A stretch of 6,256 nucleotides of DNA. Origin: Dehalococcoidia bacterium. Lineage in GTDB: Bacteria; Chloroflexota; Dehalococcoidia; Dehalococcoidales; Fen-1064. Below, piece after piece: positions 1 through 5,520 of the stretch. The translations under genes were made by a program, and so were the position numbers. How positions within the stretch are numbered: position 1 is the stretch's first letter; every line of letters begins with the position of its first letter. The stretch lies in the NCBI GenBank assembly GCA_030691775.1, contig JAUYDN010000106.1:1-6256 (forward strand), in the 5' to 3' direction. The notes under the pieces were generated by a model. The model was not told the origin of the DNA, ran no database searches, and saw only the letters and a program-made list of their open reading frames with translations.

Positions 1-171
1 ATACTTTAAAAAGGTGTCCACGCTAGCCACCACAATCCTGGCCTCGATAGCCAGTATCTCGATTCCGACCAGGCTGACACGCACCCAGGCATCTACCACC
101 ACCCCTTTGTCCAGAATCCGGTCAACCACTTCTGCTAGACTGGACGATGCAATTGCTTTTTCAACAGCCAT
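1..171 (-). CDS. gvpA: Gas vesicle structural protein GvpA (N-terminal part, cut by window edge)
   Basis: Reading the minus strand from an ATG at 171 gives 57 residues, beginning MAVEKAIASSSLAEVVDRIL and ending VASVDTFLKY at the window edge. This is the conserved GvpA core: the SSLAEVVDRILDKG helix, the VVVDAWVRVSLVGIE beta segment and the LAIEARIVVASV segment. GvpA is the small hydrophobic protein that polymerises into the ribbed wall of gas vesicles, the hollow intracellular flotation organelles. GvpA proteins are usually about 70-80 residues, so only a short C-terminal piece is missing. The start is supported by a strong Shine-Dalgarno, AAAGGAGGAG (minus strand, 181-190), nine bases upstream. 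Other gvp genes needed to make a vesicle would lie beyond position 1 and cannot be seen. The paralogues GvpJ and GvpM are related, but the near-canonical A-type sequence argues for GvpA. Confidence 0.93.
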   Translation of the reverse strand, partial: MAVEKAIASSSLAEVVDRILDKGVVVDAWVRVSLVGIEILAIEARIVVASVDTFLKY

Positions 172-256
172 TTTAGTTGACTCCTCCTTTTCTAATATTT
201 TTACCAGCCGCAGCGGGCAGGGGATCCCTTTCTACCCTATACTGCCAGCAGGCATT

Positions 257-285
257 ATTAAAACACTTTTCGTGCTACTTGACAA
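257..285 (-). promoter_or_regulatory. Candidate sigma70-type promoter for gvpA
   Basis: On the minus strand, TTGTCA (280-285) is followed after 17 bases by TTTAAT (257-262), a good match to -35 and -10 consensus boxes. Transcription would start near 250, leaving a leader of roughly 80 bases before the gvpA start at 171. The -35 box overlaps the -35 box of the divergent kinase promoter. This is a pattern match only. Confidence 0.5.
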
Positions 286-306
286 TACCCTTTCGGGTAA
301 TATATT
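279..306 (+). promoter_or_regulatory. Candidate sigma70-type promoter for the kinase/regulator pair
   Basis: TTGACA (279-284) is followed after 16 bases by TATATT (301-306). A perfect -35 box and a near-consensus -10 box make this a strong candidate promoter, with a start near 313 and a leader of about 105 bases before the preferred kinase start at 418. Its spacer contains the perfect inverted repeat TACCC-TTTC-GGGTA (286-299), so a protein bound there would block or modulate this promoter and probably also the overlapping gvpA promoter. Confidence 0.6.
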
Positions 307-378
307 ATTTGATTCGTCATCTGTCACGATTTTGTAGGGGGGGTGGGTCCCTACCCAAATGGGTTAACTCTAATGGGT
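286..378. promoter_or_regulatory. Cluster of ACCC/GGGT repeats, candidate response-regulator operators and leader hairpin
   Basis: Two inverted repeats share the form ACCC-N4-GGGT: one at 287-298 inside the kinase promoter spacer, the other at 353-364 in the leader. AATGGGT recurs at 358-364 and 372-378. GTAGGG (334-339) can also pair with CCCTAC (349-354), giving a 6 bp hairpin in the transcript. The half sites resemble the TACYYMT-type heptamers of NarL-family regulators, and the pair transcribed from here includes such a regulator. Autoregulation or control of gvpA is therefore an inference; the repeats themselves are seen directly. Confidence 0.4.
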
Positions 379-417
379 CACACCAGGGGGCTCGGACGGA
401 TAACTCGGGAGGTTGAG

Positions 418-1194
418 ATGCCACAGAATGGACAAGCTAACCAGGCTGTTAAGGAAACTTTGAAACCGAAGTTAACGGGTGTCCCCTCGGAGATTGAATC
501 CCTTCAGAGAGAGCTCCGTAATAAAGAAGAGCAGGTGCGGGACCTCGTCAGGGACACCCTTGACGCTCAAGAAGCAGAGAGGGAGCGCATCTGCCTCGAA
601 GTTCACGATGGGGTGGCCCAGACTTTGGCTTCGGCTTTCCAGTATCTTCAGACTTTGGAAACCACGTTACTCGAAGGCACGCCTGCCAGGCAATTGCTGC
701 TCAGGGCAAGCGCCTTGACAAAGCAGGCTATCCAGGAATCCAGGGAGGTTATCAATAGCCTCCAGCCAGCGACTCTGAGGGACCTCGGCCTTGTGGCCAC
801 GCTCCGCCAGGAGATGCGGCAATTGGAGCAGGAAACGGGATGGAAAGTGGACTTTAAGACAGACGCCATCAGGCTTCCCCGAGATGTCGAGACAGGGTTA
901 TATCGAATCATCCACGAGGCTATCACGAATGCCAGAAAACATGCTGATACCAAGCACGTCCGCGTCAGGATAAGCTCAGCGGATGAGCGGGTGGAGGTCG
1001 AGGTAAGAGATTGGGGTGTTGGGTTTAACTATAACCCCCAGGATATGTCGCGAAGGCGAGGCACCGGGCTGCTCAGCATGCGCAGGCGGGCAGAACTTTT
1101 GCAGGGAGCTTGTGACATTCAGAGCACTCCCGGTGAGGGAACCACAGTACGCATAGAGGTACCTGCGGTCATTACTAAGGGGAAGCATGGATAA
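418..1194 (+). CDS. Soluble NarX/DegS/LiaS-type sensor histidine kinase
   Basis: A 258-residue kinase that should phosphorylate the response regulator encoded by the overlapping next gene. Residues 22-57 are highly charged and likely form a coiled coil. The HisKA_3 dimerisation domain follows, with phospho-acceptor His63 in ERICLEVHDGVAQTLAS. The HATPase_c domain shows the N box (HEAITNARKHA, Asn171), the G1 box (DWGVGF, 198-203) and the G2 box (GTGLLSMRRRAELL, from 215). No transmembrane segment or recognisable input domain is present, so it is probably cytoplasmic and its signal is unknown; the short N-terminus or a partner protein may sense it. The frame stays open to a GTG at 343 and an ATG at 373, but neither has a ribosome binding site. 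ATG 418 has GGGAGGT four bases upstream and is preferred. The family assignment is firm; the signal and target genes are not known. Confidence 0.9.
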   Translation: MPQNGQANQAVKETLKPKLTGVPSEIESLQRELRNKEEQVRDLVRDTLDAQEAERERICLEVHDGVAQTLASAFQYLQTLETTLLEGTPARQLLLRASALTKQAIQESREVINSLQPATLRDLGLVATLRQEMRQLEQETGWKVDFKTDAIRLPRDVETGLYRIIHEAITNARKHADTKHVRVRISSADERVEVEVRDWGVGFNYNPQDMSRRRGTGLLSMRRRAELLQGACDIQSTPGEGTTVRIEVPAVITKGKHG

Positions 1195-1879
1195 GATAAA
1201 GGTGCTTCTGGCAGATGACCACCCTGTGGTGCGCGAGGGCCTTCGCATCATGTTGTCCACCGCTCCGGACATCGAGGTTATATTAGAAGAAGCAGCCGAT
1301 GGCCTCCAGGCCGTGGAGAAAGCCAACGAGCAGCGGCCCGATGTGGTCCTGATGGACCTCCGCATGCCCAAGATGGATGGACTAGAAGCGACCCGCCGCA
1401 TTAAGAGCCAGCTTCCTTCCACCTTGGTTATCGTCCTCACCATATACGACAATGATGCCTACGTTGTGGATGCGGTTAGGGCTGGCGCTGGCGGCTACCT
1501 GCTCAAGGACGCCTCAAAAGACCTCCTTATTCACACCATCCGAGCGGTCAAGAGCGGTGGCATGCTCATCAAAACCGCCCTGTTGCGCGAAGCCATGCTG
1601 AGCTTGGCTGATGCGGCCGGTGACGAATCCAAGGGGAAACATATAAGTGCCACATCACCAAACGGCCTGACGCCTCGGGAGTGTGACGTACTGCGATTAG
1701 TAGTACAGGGACAGAGCAACAAGGAAATAGGGCGTACACTCTCCATCAGTGAGGATACCGCCAAGAAACACGTGCAGACTATCCTGTCAAAGCTAGGCGT
1801 CTCAGATAGAACTCAGGCGGCAGTGAAAGCCGTGCGTGCTGGCTTTGTCTCGCCCTTCTCAAACGAAGAGCTACAGTAA
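1187..1879 (+). CDS. NarL/LiaR-family response regulator (REC plus LuxR-type HTH)
   Basis: A 230-residue DNA-binding response regulator. The receiver domain (about 4-120) has the acidic pair Asp10/Asp11, phospho-acceptor Asp57 in VLMDLRMP, Thr85 and Lys107 (the YLLKDAS motif), so all switch residues are intact. After a linker at about 140-157, the LuxR/GerE helix-turn-helix runs from LTPRECDVLRLV (161) through QGQSNKEIGRTLSISEDTAKKHV to ILSKLGVSDRTQA. The start ATG overlaps the kinase stop by 8 bp (ATGGATAA) and has AAGGGGA just upstream, so translation is probably coupled and the kinase is its likely cognate partner. Phosphorylation should promote dimerisation and DNA binding. Candidate targets are its own promoter and the divergent gvpA promoter, inferred from position and from the ACCC-N4-GGGT repeats. 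Length and layout are normal for the family. Confidence 0.93.
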   Translation: MDKIKVLLADDHPVVREGLRIMLSTAPDIEVILEEAADGLQAVEKANEQRPDVVLMDLRMPKMDGLEATRRIKSQLPSTLVIVLTIYDNDAYVVDAVRAGAGGYLLKDASKDLLIHTIRAVKSGGMLIKTALLREAMLSLADAAGDESKGKHISATSPNGLTPRECDVLRLVVQGQSNKEIGRTLSISEDTAKKHVQTILSKLGVSDRTQAAVKAVRAGFVSPFSNEELQ

Positions 1880-1972
1880 TTCGGTTGTGCGAACATGATG
1901 GCGGTTTGATGGAGAAAAGCCGCACAGGCAGGGACGCCTGTGCCACCATTCGGTTTGTGCCAACATGATAGC
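1879..1972. repeat. Pair of 24-25 bp direct repeats flanking a hairpin
   Basis: A 24 bp unit at 1879-1902 (beginning ATTCGGTTGTGCG and ending ACATGATGGC) recurs as a 25 bp unit at 1948-1972 (beginning ATTCGGTTTGTGCC and ending ACATGATAGC). They differ by one inserted T and two substitutions. The first copy begins at the last base of the regulator stop codon. The repeats bracket the palindrome at 1922-1943. They may be duplicated flanks of an inserted element or a regulatory pair; the sequence does not decide which. Confidence 0.7.
1922..1943. repeat. REP-like palindrome downstream of the regulator
   Basis: GCACAGGC (1922-1929), a six-base loop AGGGAC, then GCCTGTGC (1936-1943) form a perfect 8 bp stem. 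No run of T follows on either strand, so it is not a standard rho-independent terminator, although it could stabilise the 3' end of the kinase/regulator transcript. GC-rich hairpins of this shape are common dispersed intergenic repeats in environmental genomes, but copy number cannot be judged from one window. Confidence 0.65.
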
Positions 1973-2031
1973 TAATGCGAATAATAAGGCACTTGATAGC
2001 CTTGCCCATTATCAGGACAAGCCAAGGGGGG

Positions 2032-2307
2032 ATGAACACGGAACAATTGAATATTGAGGGCAAGCGTTCAGGTTCGGGAATGGTCGCACATAAGGCGACA
2101 CTGGCAAACGCCCTGAGTCGGGCATTGGCTGAAAGAGTAGTGCTGAAGGACTTCACGATAGGGCGGAAAGGCTTTATTGCTTACCTGAAGTCTCTCGGCG
2201 GGAACGATATCATTAAGGTAGTCCATTCTCGTTCTCCTGGTAAATTAGAGTTTAGTTCCCCGCCCCCGCAACAAGTACGGGGCATGCTTCGCGGGGACAA
2301 GGTTTAG
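2032..2307 (+). CDS. Hypothetical protein, 91 residues
   Basis: I do not recognise this protein. The frame is open from an ATG at 1975, but that codon has no ribosome binding site. ATG 2032 is preceded by AAGGGGGG at a short distance (2024-2031), giving a 91-residue product starting MNTEQLNIEGKRSGSGMVAH. It is basic and apparently soluble, with a predicted helix around ANALSRALAERVVLKDF, a middle segment GRKGFIAYLKSLGGNDIIKV and a proline-rich stretch SSPPPQQ near the C-terminus. There is no signal peptide, membrane segment or cysteine motif. It lies 152 bases after the response regulator, beyond a hairpin repeat, so co-transcription is uncertain. It may be a real small gene or a chance open frame; the good ribosome binding site is the main argument for it. 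Confidence 0.5.
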   Translation: MNTEQLNIEGKRSGSGMVAHKATLANALSRALAERVVLKDFTIGRKGFIAYLKSLGGNDIIKVVHSRSPGKLEFSSPPPQQVRGMLRGDKV

Positions 2308-2415
2308 AGTTTAGGATTTGAGAAATGATACCACGTCCGCCTTCAAGGAAGCTATTTTTAGCGTTCGTATAGTCCGTTCGTACTGGGTTGAGGCTGTTCA
2401 CGCTCATAAAAATTT

Positions 2416-2441
2416 TTGAATTGTGTCTAAAACACGCTCAA
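2416..2441. promoter_or_regulatory. Imperfect palindrome just upstream of the -35 box, possible operator
   Basis: TTGA (2416-2419), GTGT (2423-2426), ACAC (2432-2435) and TCAA (2438-2441) form two nested half sites around almost the same centre, ending six bases before the -35 box of the next promoter. The rest of 2308-2446 is AT-rich and includes a direct repeat of CGTTCGTA (2362-2369, 2375-2382) and the self-complementary AAAAATTTTT. I see no gene there. A regulator-binding role is only an inference from position and symmetry. Confidence 0.25.
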
Positions 2442-2446
2442 AACTA

Positions 2447-2476
2447 TTGACAAGCGTGCGTATCTTGCTTTAGAAT
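2447..2476 (+). promoter_or_regulatory. Sigma70-type promoter of the small CxxC protein gene
   Basis: TTGACA (2447-2452) and TAGAAT (2471-2476) are separated by 18 bases. Both boxes are close to consensus and lie just upstream of a very strong ribosome binding site, AAGGAGGG (2494-2501), eight bases before the start at 2510. The gene looks like a well-expressed, independently transcribed single unit. Confidence 0.7.
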
Positions 2477-2509
2477 CAAACTCAAATACAGAAAAGGAGG
2501 GAATACTGA

Positions 2510-2647
2510 ATGCAGGCGTATTGCGTCAAGTGCCGCGCTAAGAAGGAAATGAAGAACGCGAAAGCCATCACCATGAAGAATGGCAAACCCGCGACCCAGG
2601 GCGTTTGTCCTTCCTGTAGCACCAAGATGTTCCGCATCGGCAAGTAA
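2510..2647 (+). CDS. Small double-CxxC zinc-ribbon-like protein, DUF5679 type
   Basis: A 45-residue protein starting MQAYCVKCRAKKEMKNAKAI and ending PSCSTKMFRIGK. It carries two CxxC pairs, Cys5/Cys8 and Cys33/Cys36, separated by 24 residues, the layout of a zinc ribbon. The lysine- and arginine-rich loop between them suggests binding to nucleic acid or a ribosome-like partner, but no function is known to me. The sequence fits the small DUF5679 family, which I associate with Chloroflexota and related bacteria. The call is from memory of the YCVKCRAKKEM and TKMFRIGK signatures. It has its own strong promoter and ribosome binding site and ends just before a clear terminator, so it is a monocistronic and probably abundant transcript. 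Confidence 0.88.
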   Translation: MQAYCVKCRAKKEMKNAKAITMKNGKPATQGVCPSCSTKMFRIGK

Positions 2648-2675
2648 CCCGTTACCAGTTCAAGGTTTTGAGGGT

Positions 2676-2710
2676 GGGCATTATCGCAAGATAGTGCCCG
2701 CTTTCGTTTT
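2676..2710 (+). terminator. Rho-independent terminator after the DUF5679-like gene
   Basis: GGGCATTATC (2676-2685), a GCAA tetraloop and GATAGTGCCC (2690-2699) form a 10 bp stem with a single G-U pair, followed by the T-rich tail CTTTCGTTTT (2701-2710). The tail is on the plus strand only. On the minus strand the hairpin is followed by ACCCTCAAAA, so it should not serve the convergent operon well. Confidence 0.85.
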
Positions 2711-2729
2711 CAGGGATTACGAATTGTCC

Positions 2730-2783
2730 TTGTAGGGGCGAGGCTTGACCTCGCCCTCGGTGACCACGAGTGTCGCCCTACAA
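2730..2783. repeat. MITE/REP-like palindromic element
   Basis: The 54 bp element has inverted ends TTGTAGGGGCGA (2730-2741) and TCGCCCTACAA (2773-2783), differing by one G. Inside the left half, GGGCGAGG (2736-2743) and CCTCGCCC (2749-2756) make a perfect 8 bp stem around CTTGA. It encodes nothing and lies in the convergent gap between the DUF5679-like gene and the NADH-oxidising operon. No T-run follows it. It resembles non-autonomous palindromic repeats dispersed in environmental bacterial genomes; copy number cannot be judged here. The remainder of 2711-2849 shows nothing else I can name, and no clear terminator for the minus-strand operon. Confidence 0.65.
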
Positions 2784-2849
2784 TTAGTGCCCGTTGGTTC
2801 TGGTTTGTCCGGTAAAGAAGGTACAATTAGATGTTCTTAACGAGCACCG

Positions 2850-3527
2850 CTAATAAACGGGCTCCGTGCGCCCAAGCCTGGGTACCGCTCCCCTCTCCAC
2901 CAGCGCCCCTGTCGGGCAGACGCGGACACATTCCAGACAGCCGTCACAGTCCGACCTGCCCATCGGTTCATCCCCGAAGGTTGTAACTCGTCTCTGGAAA
3001 CCACGGTGGGCAAAGCCGAATACACCGGATTTGACATGGTTCCGGCATACCCATATGCACCGGCCGCACAGCACGCACTTATTCGGGTCGTAGATGAAGG
3101 CAGGGTGGCTGTCGTCCACGGGCAGGTCACGCAGTATCTTGCGCAGGATGCGGGGTTTCAGACTCACCCGCAGGTGGTGGGCAATCCGCTGTAATTCGCA
3201 ATTCCTGTTCTTCAGGCAATGACCGCAATCCAGCGCGTGCGATGCCATCAACAGCTCAAAGCCACTCTTTGCCAGACGGAGACATTGCTCTCCTTTCGTG
3301 TCGACGACCATCCGCTCGGTGACGGTTTCGGTGCAGGCGGTGACGGGCTTATTTCTCCCCTGGATTTCAACAAAACACAACCGGCAGGCGGCGAGCGGTT
3401 CCGTATTTTCCTTTAGTCCGCACAGGTTGGGAATATAGATGCCATTGTCCAGCGCCGCCCAGAGGAGCTTTTCCCCCTCCGGAGCGGTTATTCGAATGCC
3501 ATTAATGGTGAGTGTGACCTGGTTCAT
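2850..3527 (-). CDS. HoxU / NuoG-N-terminus-like iron-sulfur electron transfer subunit
   Basis: A 225-residue cytoplasmic protein carrying four predicted iron-sulfur clusters. The ferredoxin-like N-terminus has a [2Fe-2S] site, Cys36, Cys48, Cys51 and Cys65. The His/Cys [4Fe-4S] site follows (His97, Cys101, Cys104, Cys110), then two ferredoxin-type [4Fe-4S] sites: Cys151/154/157/161 and Cys194/197/200/204. This matches HoxU, the N-terminal part of NuoG and the N-terminal part of HymC/HydA [FeFe] hydrogenases. The protein stops soon after the last cluster, so it has neither an H-cluster domain nor a molybdopterin-type domain and is an electron wire, not a catalyst. Its ATG lies one base after the stop of the NuoF-like gene, so translation is likely coupled. 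It should pass electrons between the flavin subunit and an unidentified partner. NuoG fragment is an alternative name; the length fits HoxU better. Confidence 0.88.
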   Translation of the reverse strand: MNQVTLTINGIRITAPEGEKLLWAALDNGIYIPNLCGLKENTEPLAACRLCFVEIQGRNKPVTACTETVTERMVVDTKGEQCLRLAKSGFELLMASHALDCGHCLKNRNCELQRIAHHLRVSLKPRILRKILRDLPVDDSHPAFIYDPNKCVLCGRCIWVCRNHVKSGVFGFAHRGFQRRVTTFGDEPMGRSDCDGCLECVRVCPTGALVERGAVPRLGRTEPVY

Positions 3528-3528
3528 C

Positions 3529-5448
3529 TTATTTACTCGCTACCGGTACTTTCTGCGGCGGTGAGAGCTTGACCACGGCATTGTATTGCACCGGACACGC
3601 TACCCGGCACATATCGCACTTGGTGCACTTGTCCTGGTCGATAACCTTGATGCGCTGTTTATTGGGAGTGATGGCTTCCACGGCGCAGGACCCCACGCAG
3701 GCGTCACAACTGCGCTCGCATTTGTCCGGCAGGATGTAGTAGGTGAGCAGGTCCCTGCACATCAGTGACGGGCACCGTTTCTCCACGATGTGGGCGATGT
3801 ATTCGTTACGGAAATAGCGCAGGGTGGTCAGGATAGGATTGGGCGCCGTCTTGCCCAGCCCGCATAGAGAACCGGCTTTAACATCCTCCGCCAGCCGCTC
3901 CAGTGTCTCCAGGTTTTTCAGCTTGCCCTTGCCTTTGGTAATATCATCGAGAATGGAGAGCATCTGGCGGGTACCGAGGCGGCAGAAAGTGCACTTACCG
4001 CAAGACTCCCTCTGTGTGAACTCCAGGAAATAACGCGCGATTTCAACCATGCAGTCGTCCTCATCGAGAACGACCATACCACCGCTGCCCATCATCGCAC
4101 CGGCTCCGGTCAGCGAATTGAAATCGACCGGCAAATCGAGCGACGATTCCGGCAGGCAACCGCCGGAGGGACCGCCGATTTGCACGGCTTTGAAGTTTTT
4201 GTTGTTTGGAATGCCACTACCGACATCGAAGATAACCTGCCGCAGGGTGGTGCCCATCGGCACCTCTATCAGCCCGGTGCTGACAATCTTGCCTGCAAGC
4301 GCGAAGACCGCCGTGCCCTTACTCGTCTCCGTACCGATGCCGGCAAACCAGTCGGCGCCCCTGTTAATAATGTGTGGCACGCTTGCCAGTGTCTTGACGT
4401 TGTTGATAACCGTCGGTTTTCCGTTCAGTCCGGAGACAGCGGGATAAGGGGGGCGGTGGCGGGGCATCCCGCTCTTGCCTTCCAGTGATGAAATGAGCGC
4501 GGTTTCTTCCCCGCAAACAAATGCGCCGGACCCTTCGAAAAGCGTCACATCGAAGCTGAAATCGCTACCCAGGATATGCTTGCCCAGCAGGTTGTACTTT
4601 CTCGCCTGCGCGAGCGCAATCCGGGTGTGTTCTACCGCCAGCGGGTATTCGGCGCGGATATAGAGATAGCCGTAGCGCGCCCCAACCGCGTAAGCGGCGA
4701 TGACCATCCCCTCGAGCACGGAGTGCGGGTCGCTTTCCAGGATGGAGCGGTCCATAAAAGCGCCCGGGTCGCCTTCGTCACCGTTGCAGATGACATATTT
4801 CGGCCTACCCTGCGCACCGTTGCAGACTTCCCATTTTTCCCCGGTGGAGAACCCCGCGCCACCGCGTCCGCGCAAGCCGGATTTCTTGATTTCACTGATA
4901 ATGTGAGCGGGTGGTGACTGAAGCGCCTTTACCAGCGCGGTGTAACCGCCGTTGGCAATGTAATGGTCGATATCGAGAGGGTTGATATGACCGCAGTTTT
5001 TGAGGAGTAACTTCTGCTCATATGCCGCGCGGGGGAAGTCCTGGAAACTGGGGATGAGGTCATTCGGTTCCAGCGCACCGAGCACGAATTCCAGGCAAGG
5101 GTCATCACCGAGGATGTATTCTCTCACCAGTCGCTGGGCGATGACCGGATTGACCCGGCTGTAGCAGATTGGAGGACGAAACGGTTTACTGATTACCACC
5201 AGCGGCTCCGCGTAGCAGTGCCCCATACAACCAACCTCGATGACGGGGCAATCGATGCCGTGACGTTCCAGTTCATCCTGGAATGCCTGCACTACATCCA
5301 GGGCGCCGGCGGCGCGGCCGCAGGTAGCCGTACCCACCGTGATTACGGGCTTGGCACTACTTCTCTCCTGTTGCCACCTTGCCAGAGCATTTTTTTGCAG
5401 GCTTGCGAACGTAGTGCTTAAACTCCCCTCTGGTACTCCTTGGCGCAA
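3529..5448 (-). CDS. nuoF: NuoF/HymB-like NADH-binding flavoprotein with extra ferredoxin domain
   Basis: A 639-residue flavin subunit that should oxidise NADH at FMN. Domains in order: a thioredoxin-like [2Fe-2S] domain (about 33-115; Cys43 in TATCGRAAGA, Cys74 and Cys78 in VGCMGHC); the NADH/FMN fold with GLRGRGGAGFSTGEKW (191-206), NGDEGDPGAFMDR (222-234) and EGSGAFVCGEETALI (305-319); an SLBB-like region; the N3 [4Fe-4S] site (Cys483, Cys486, Cys489, Cys529); and a C-terminal ferredoxin-like part with Cys577/581/584/588 and Cys608/611/614/618. This is the HymB/HndC/HydB architecture, longer than complex I NuoF, which lacks both end domains. The start is a TTG with no Shine-Dalgarno upstream. 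The only later alternative I see before the first domain is a GTG at codon 38, which would cut into it. The gene follows the NuoE-like gene after 107 bases and is one base from the HoxU-like gene. Confidence 0.93.
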   Translation of the reverse strand: MRQGVPEGSLSTTFASLQKNALARWQQERSSAKPVITVGTATCGRAAGALDVVQAFQDELERHGIDCPVIEVGCMGHCYAEPLVVISKPFRPPICYSRVNPVIAQRLVREYILGDDPCLEFVLGALEPNDLIPSFQDFPRAAYEQKLLLKNCGHINPLDIDHYIANGGYTALVKALQSPPAHIISEIKKSGLRGRGGAGFSTGEKWEVCNGAQGRPKYVICNGDEGDPGAFMDRSILESDPHSVLEGMVIAAYAVGARYGYLYIRAEYPLAVEHTRIALAQARKYNLLGKHILGSDFSFDVTLFEGSGAFVCGEETALISSLEGKSGMPRHRPPYPAVSGLNGKPTVINNVKTLASVPHIINRGADWFAGIGTETSKGTAVFALAGKIVSTGLIEVPMGTTLRQVIFDVGSGIPNNKNFKAVQIGGPSGGCLPESSLDLPVDFNSLTGAGAMMGSGGMVVLDEDDCMVEIARYFLEFTQRESCGKCTFCRLGTRQMLSILDDITKGKGKLKNLETLERLAEDVKAGSLCGLGKTAPNPILTTLRYFRNEYIAHIVEKRCPSLMCRDLLTYYILPDKCERSCDACVGSCAVEAITPNKQRIKVIDQDKCTKCDMCRVACPVQYNAVVKLSPPQKVPVASK

Positions 5449-5520
5449 AGGAGAGATAGATGAATTCTGAATACTGGTTTTCTTACCGGATTTGACGTTA
5501 ATTTGAAAATTCCCCTCGAT

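Noticed and set aside
14..337. 107-residue plus-strand open frame over the left edge
   Set aside because: It is the antisense of gvpA over 14-171, is Ser/Thr-rich with low complexity, and has no ribosome binding site. The minus-strand GvpA reading is clearly real.
343..417. Upstream GTG start (343) giving a 25-residue longer kinase
   Set aside because: No ribosome binding site at a usable distance, and the added residues MGPYPNGLTLMGHTRG come from the repeat-rich leader. ATG 418 has GGGAGGT just before it.
1922..1943. Hairpin after the response regulator as a rho-independent terminator
   Set aside because: The stem is good, but no T-rich tail follows on either strand; a REP-like repeat fits better.
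1779..2156. 125-residue minus-strand open frame across the end of the regulator
   Set aside because: It runs antisense to a certain gene and to repeats, with no family resemblance and no ribosome binding site.
2341..2362. Small inverted repeats (CTTCAAGGAAG, GCTATTTTTAGC) as a terminator for the 91-residue ORF
   Set aside because: Stems of only four base pairs without a following T-run are expected by chance in AT-rich sequence.
4632..4895. Open frames opposite or out of frame within the nuoF-like gene
   Set aside because: They are shadows of a long gene with intact NADH, FMN and cluster motifs and carry no family signal of their own.
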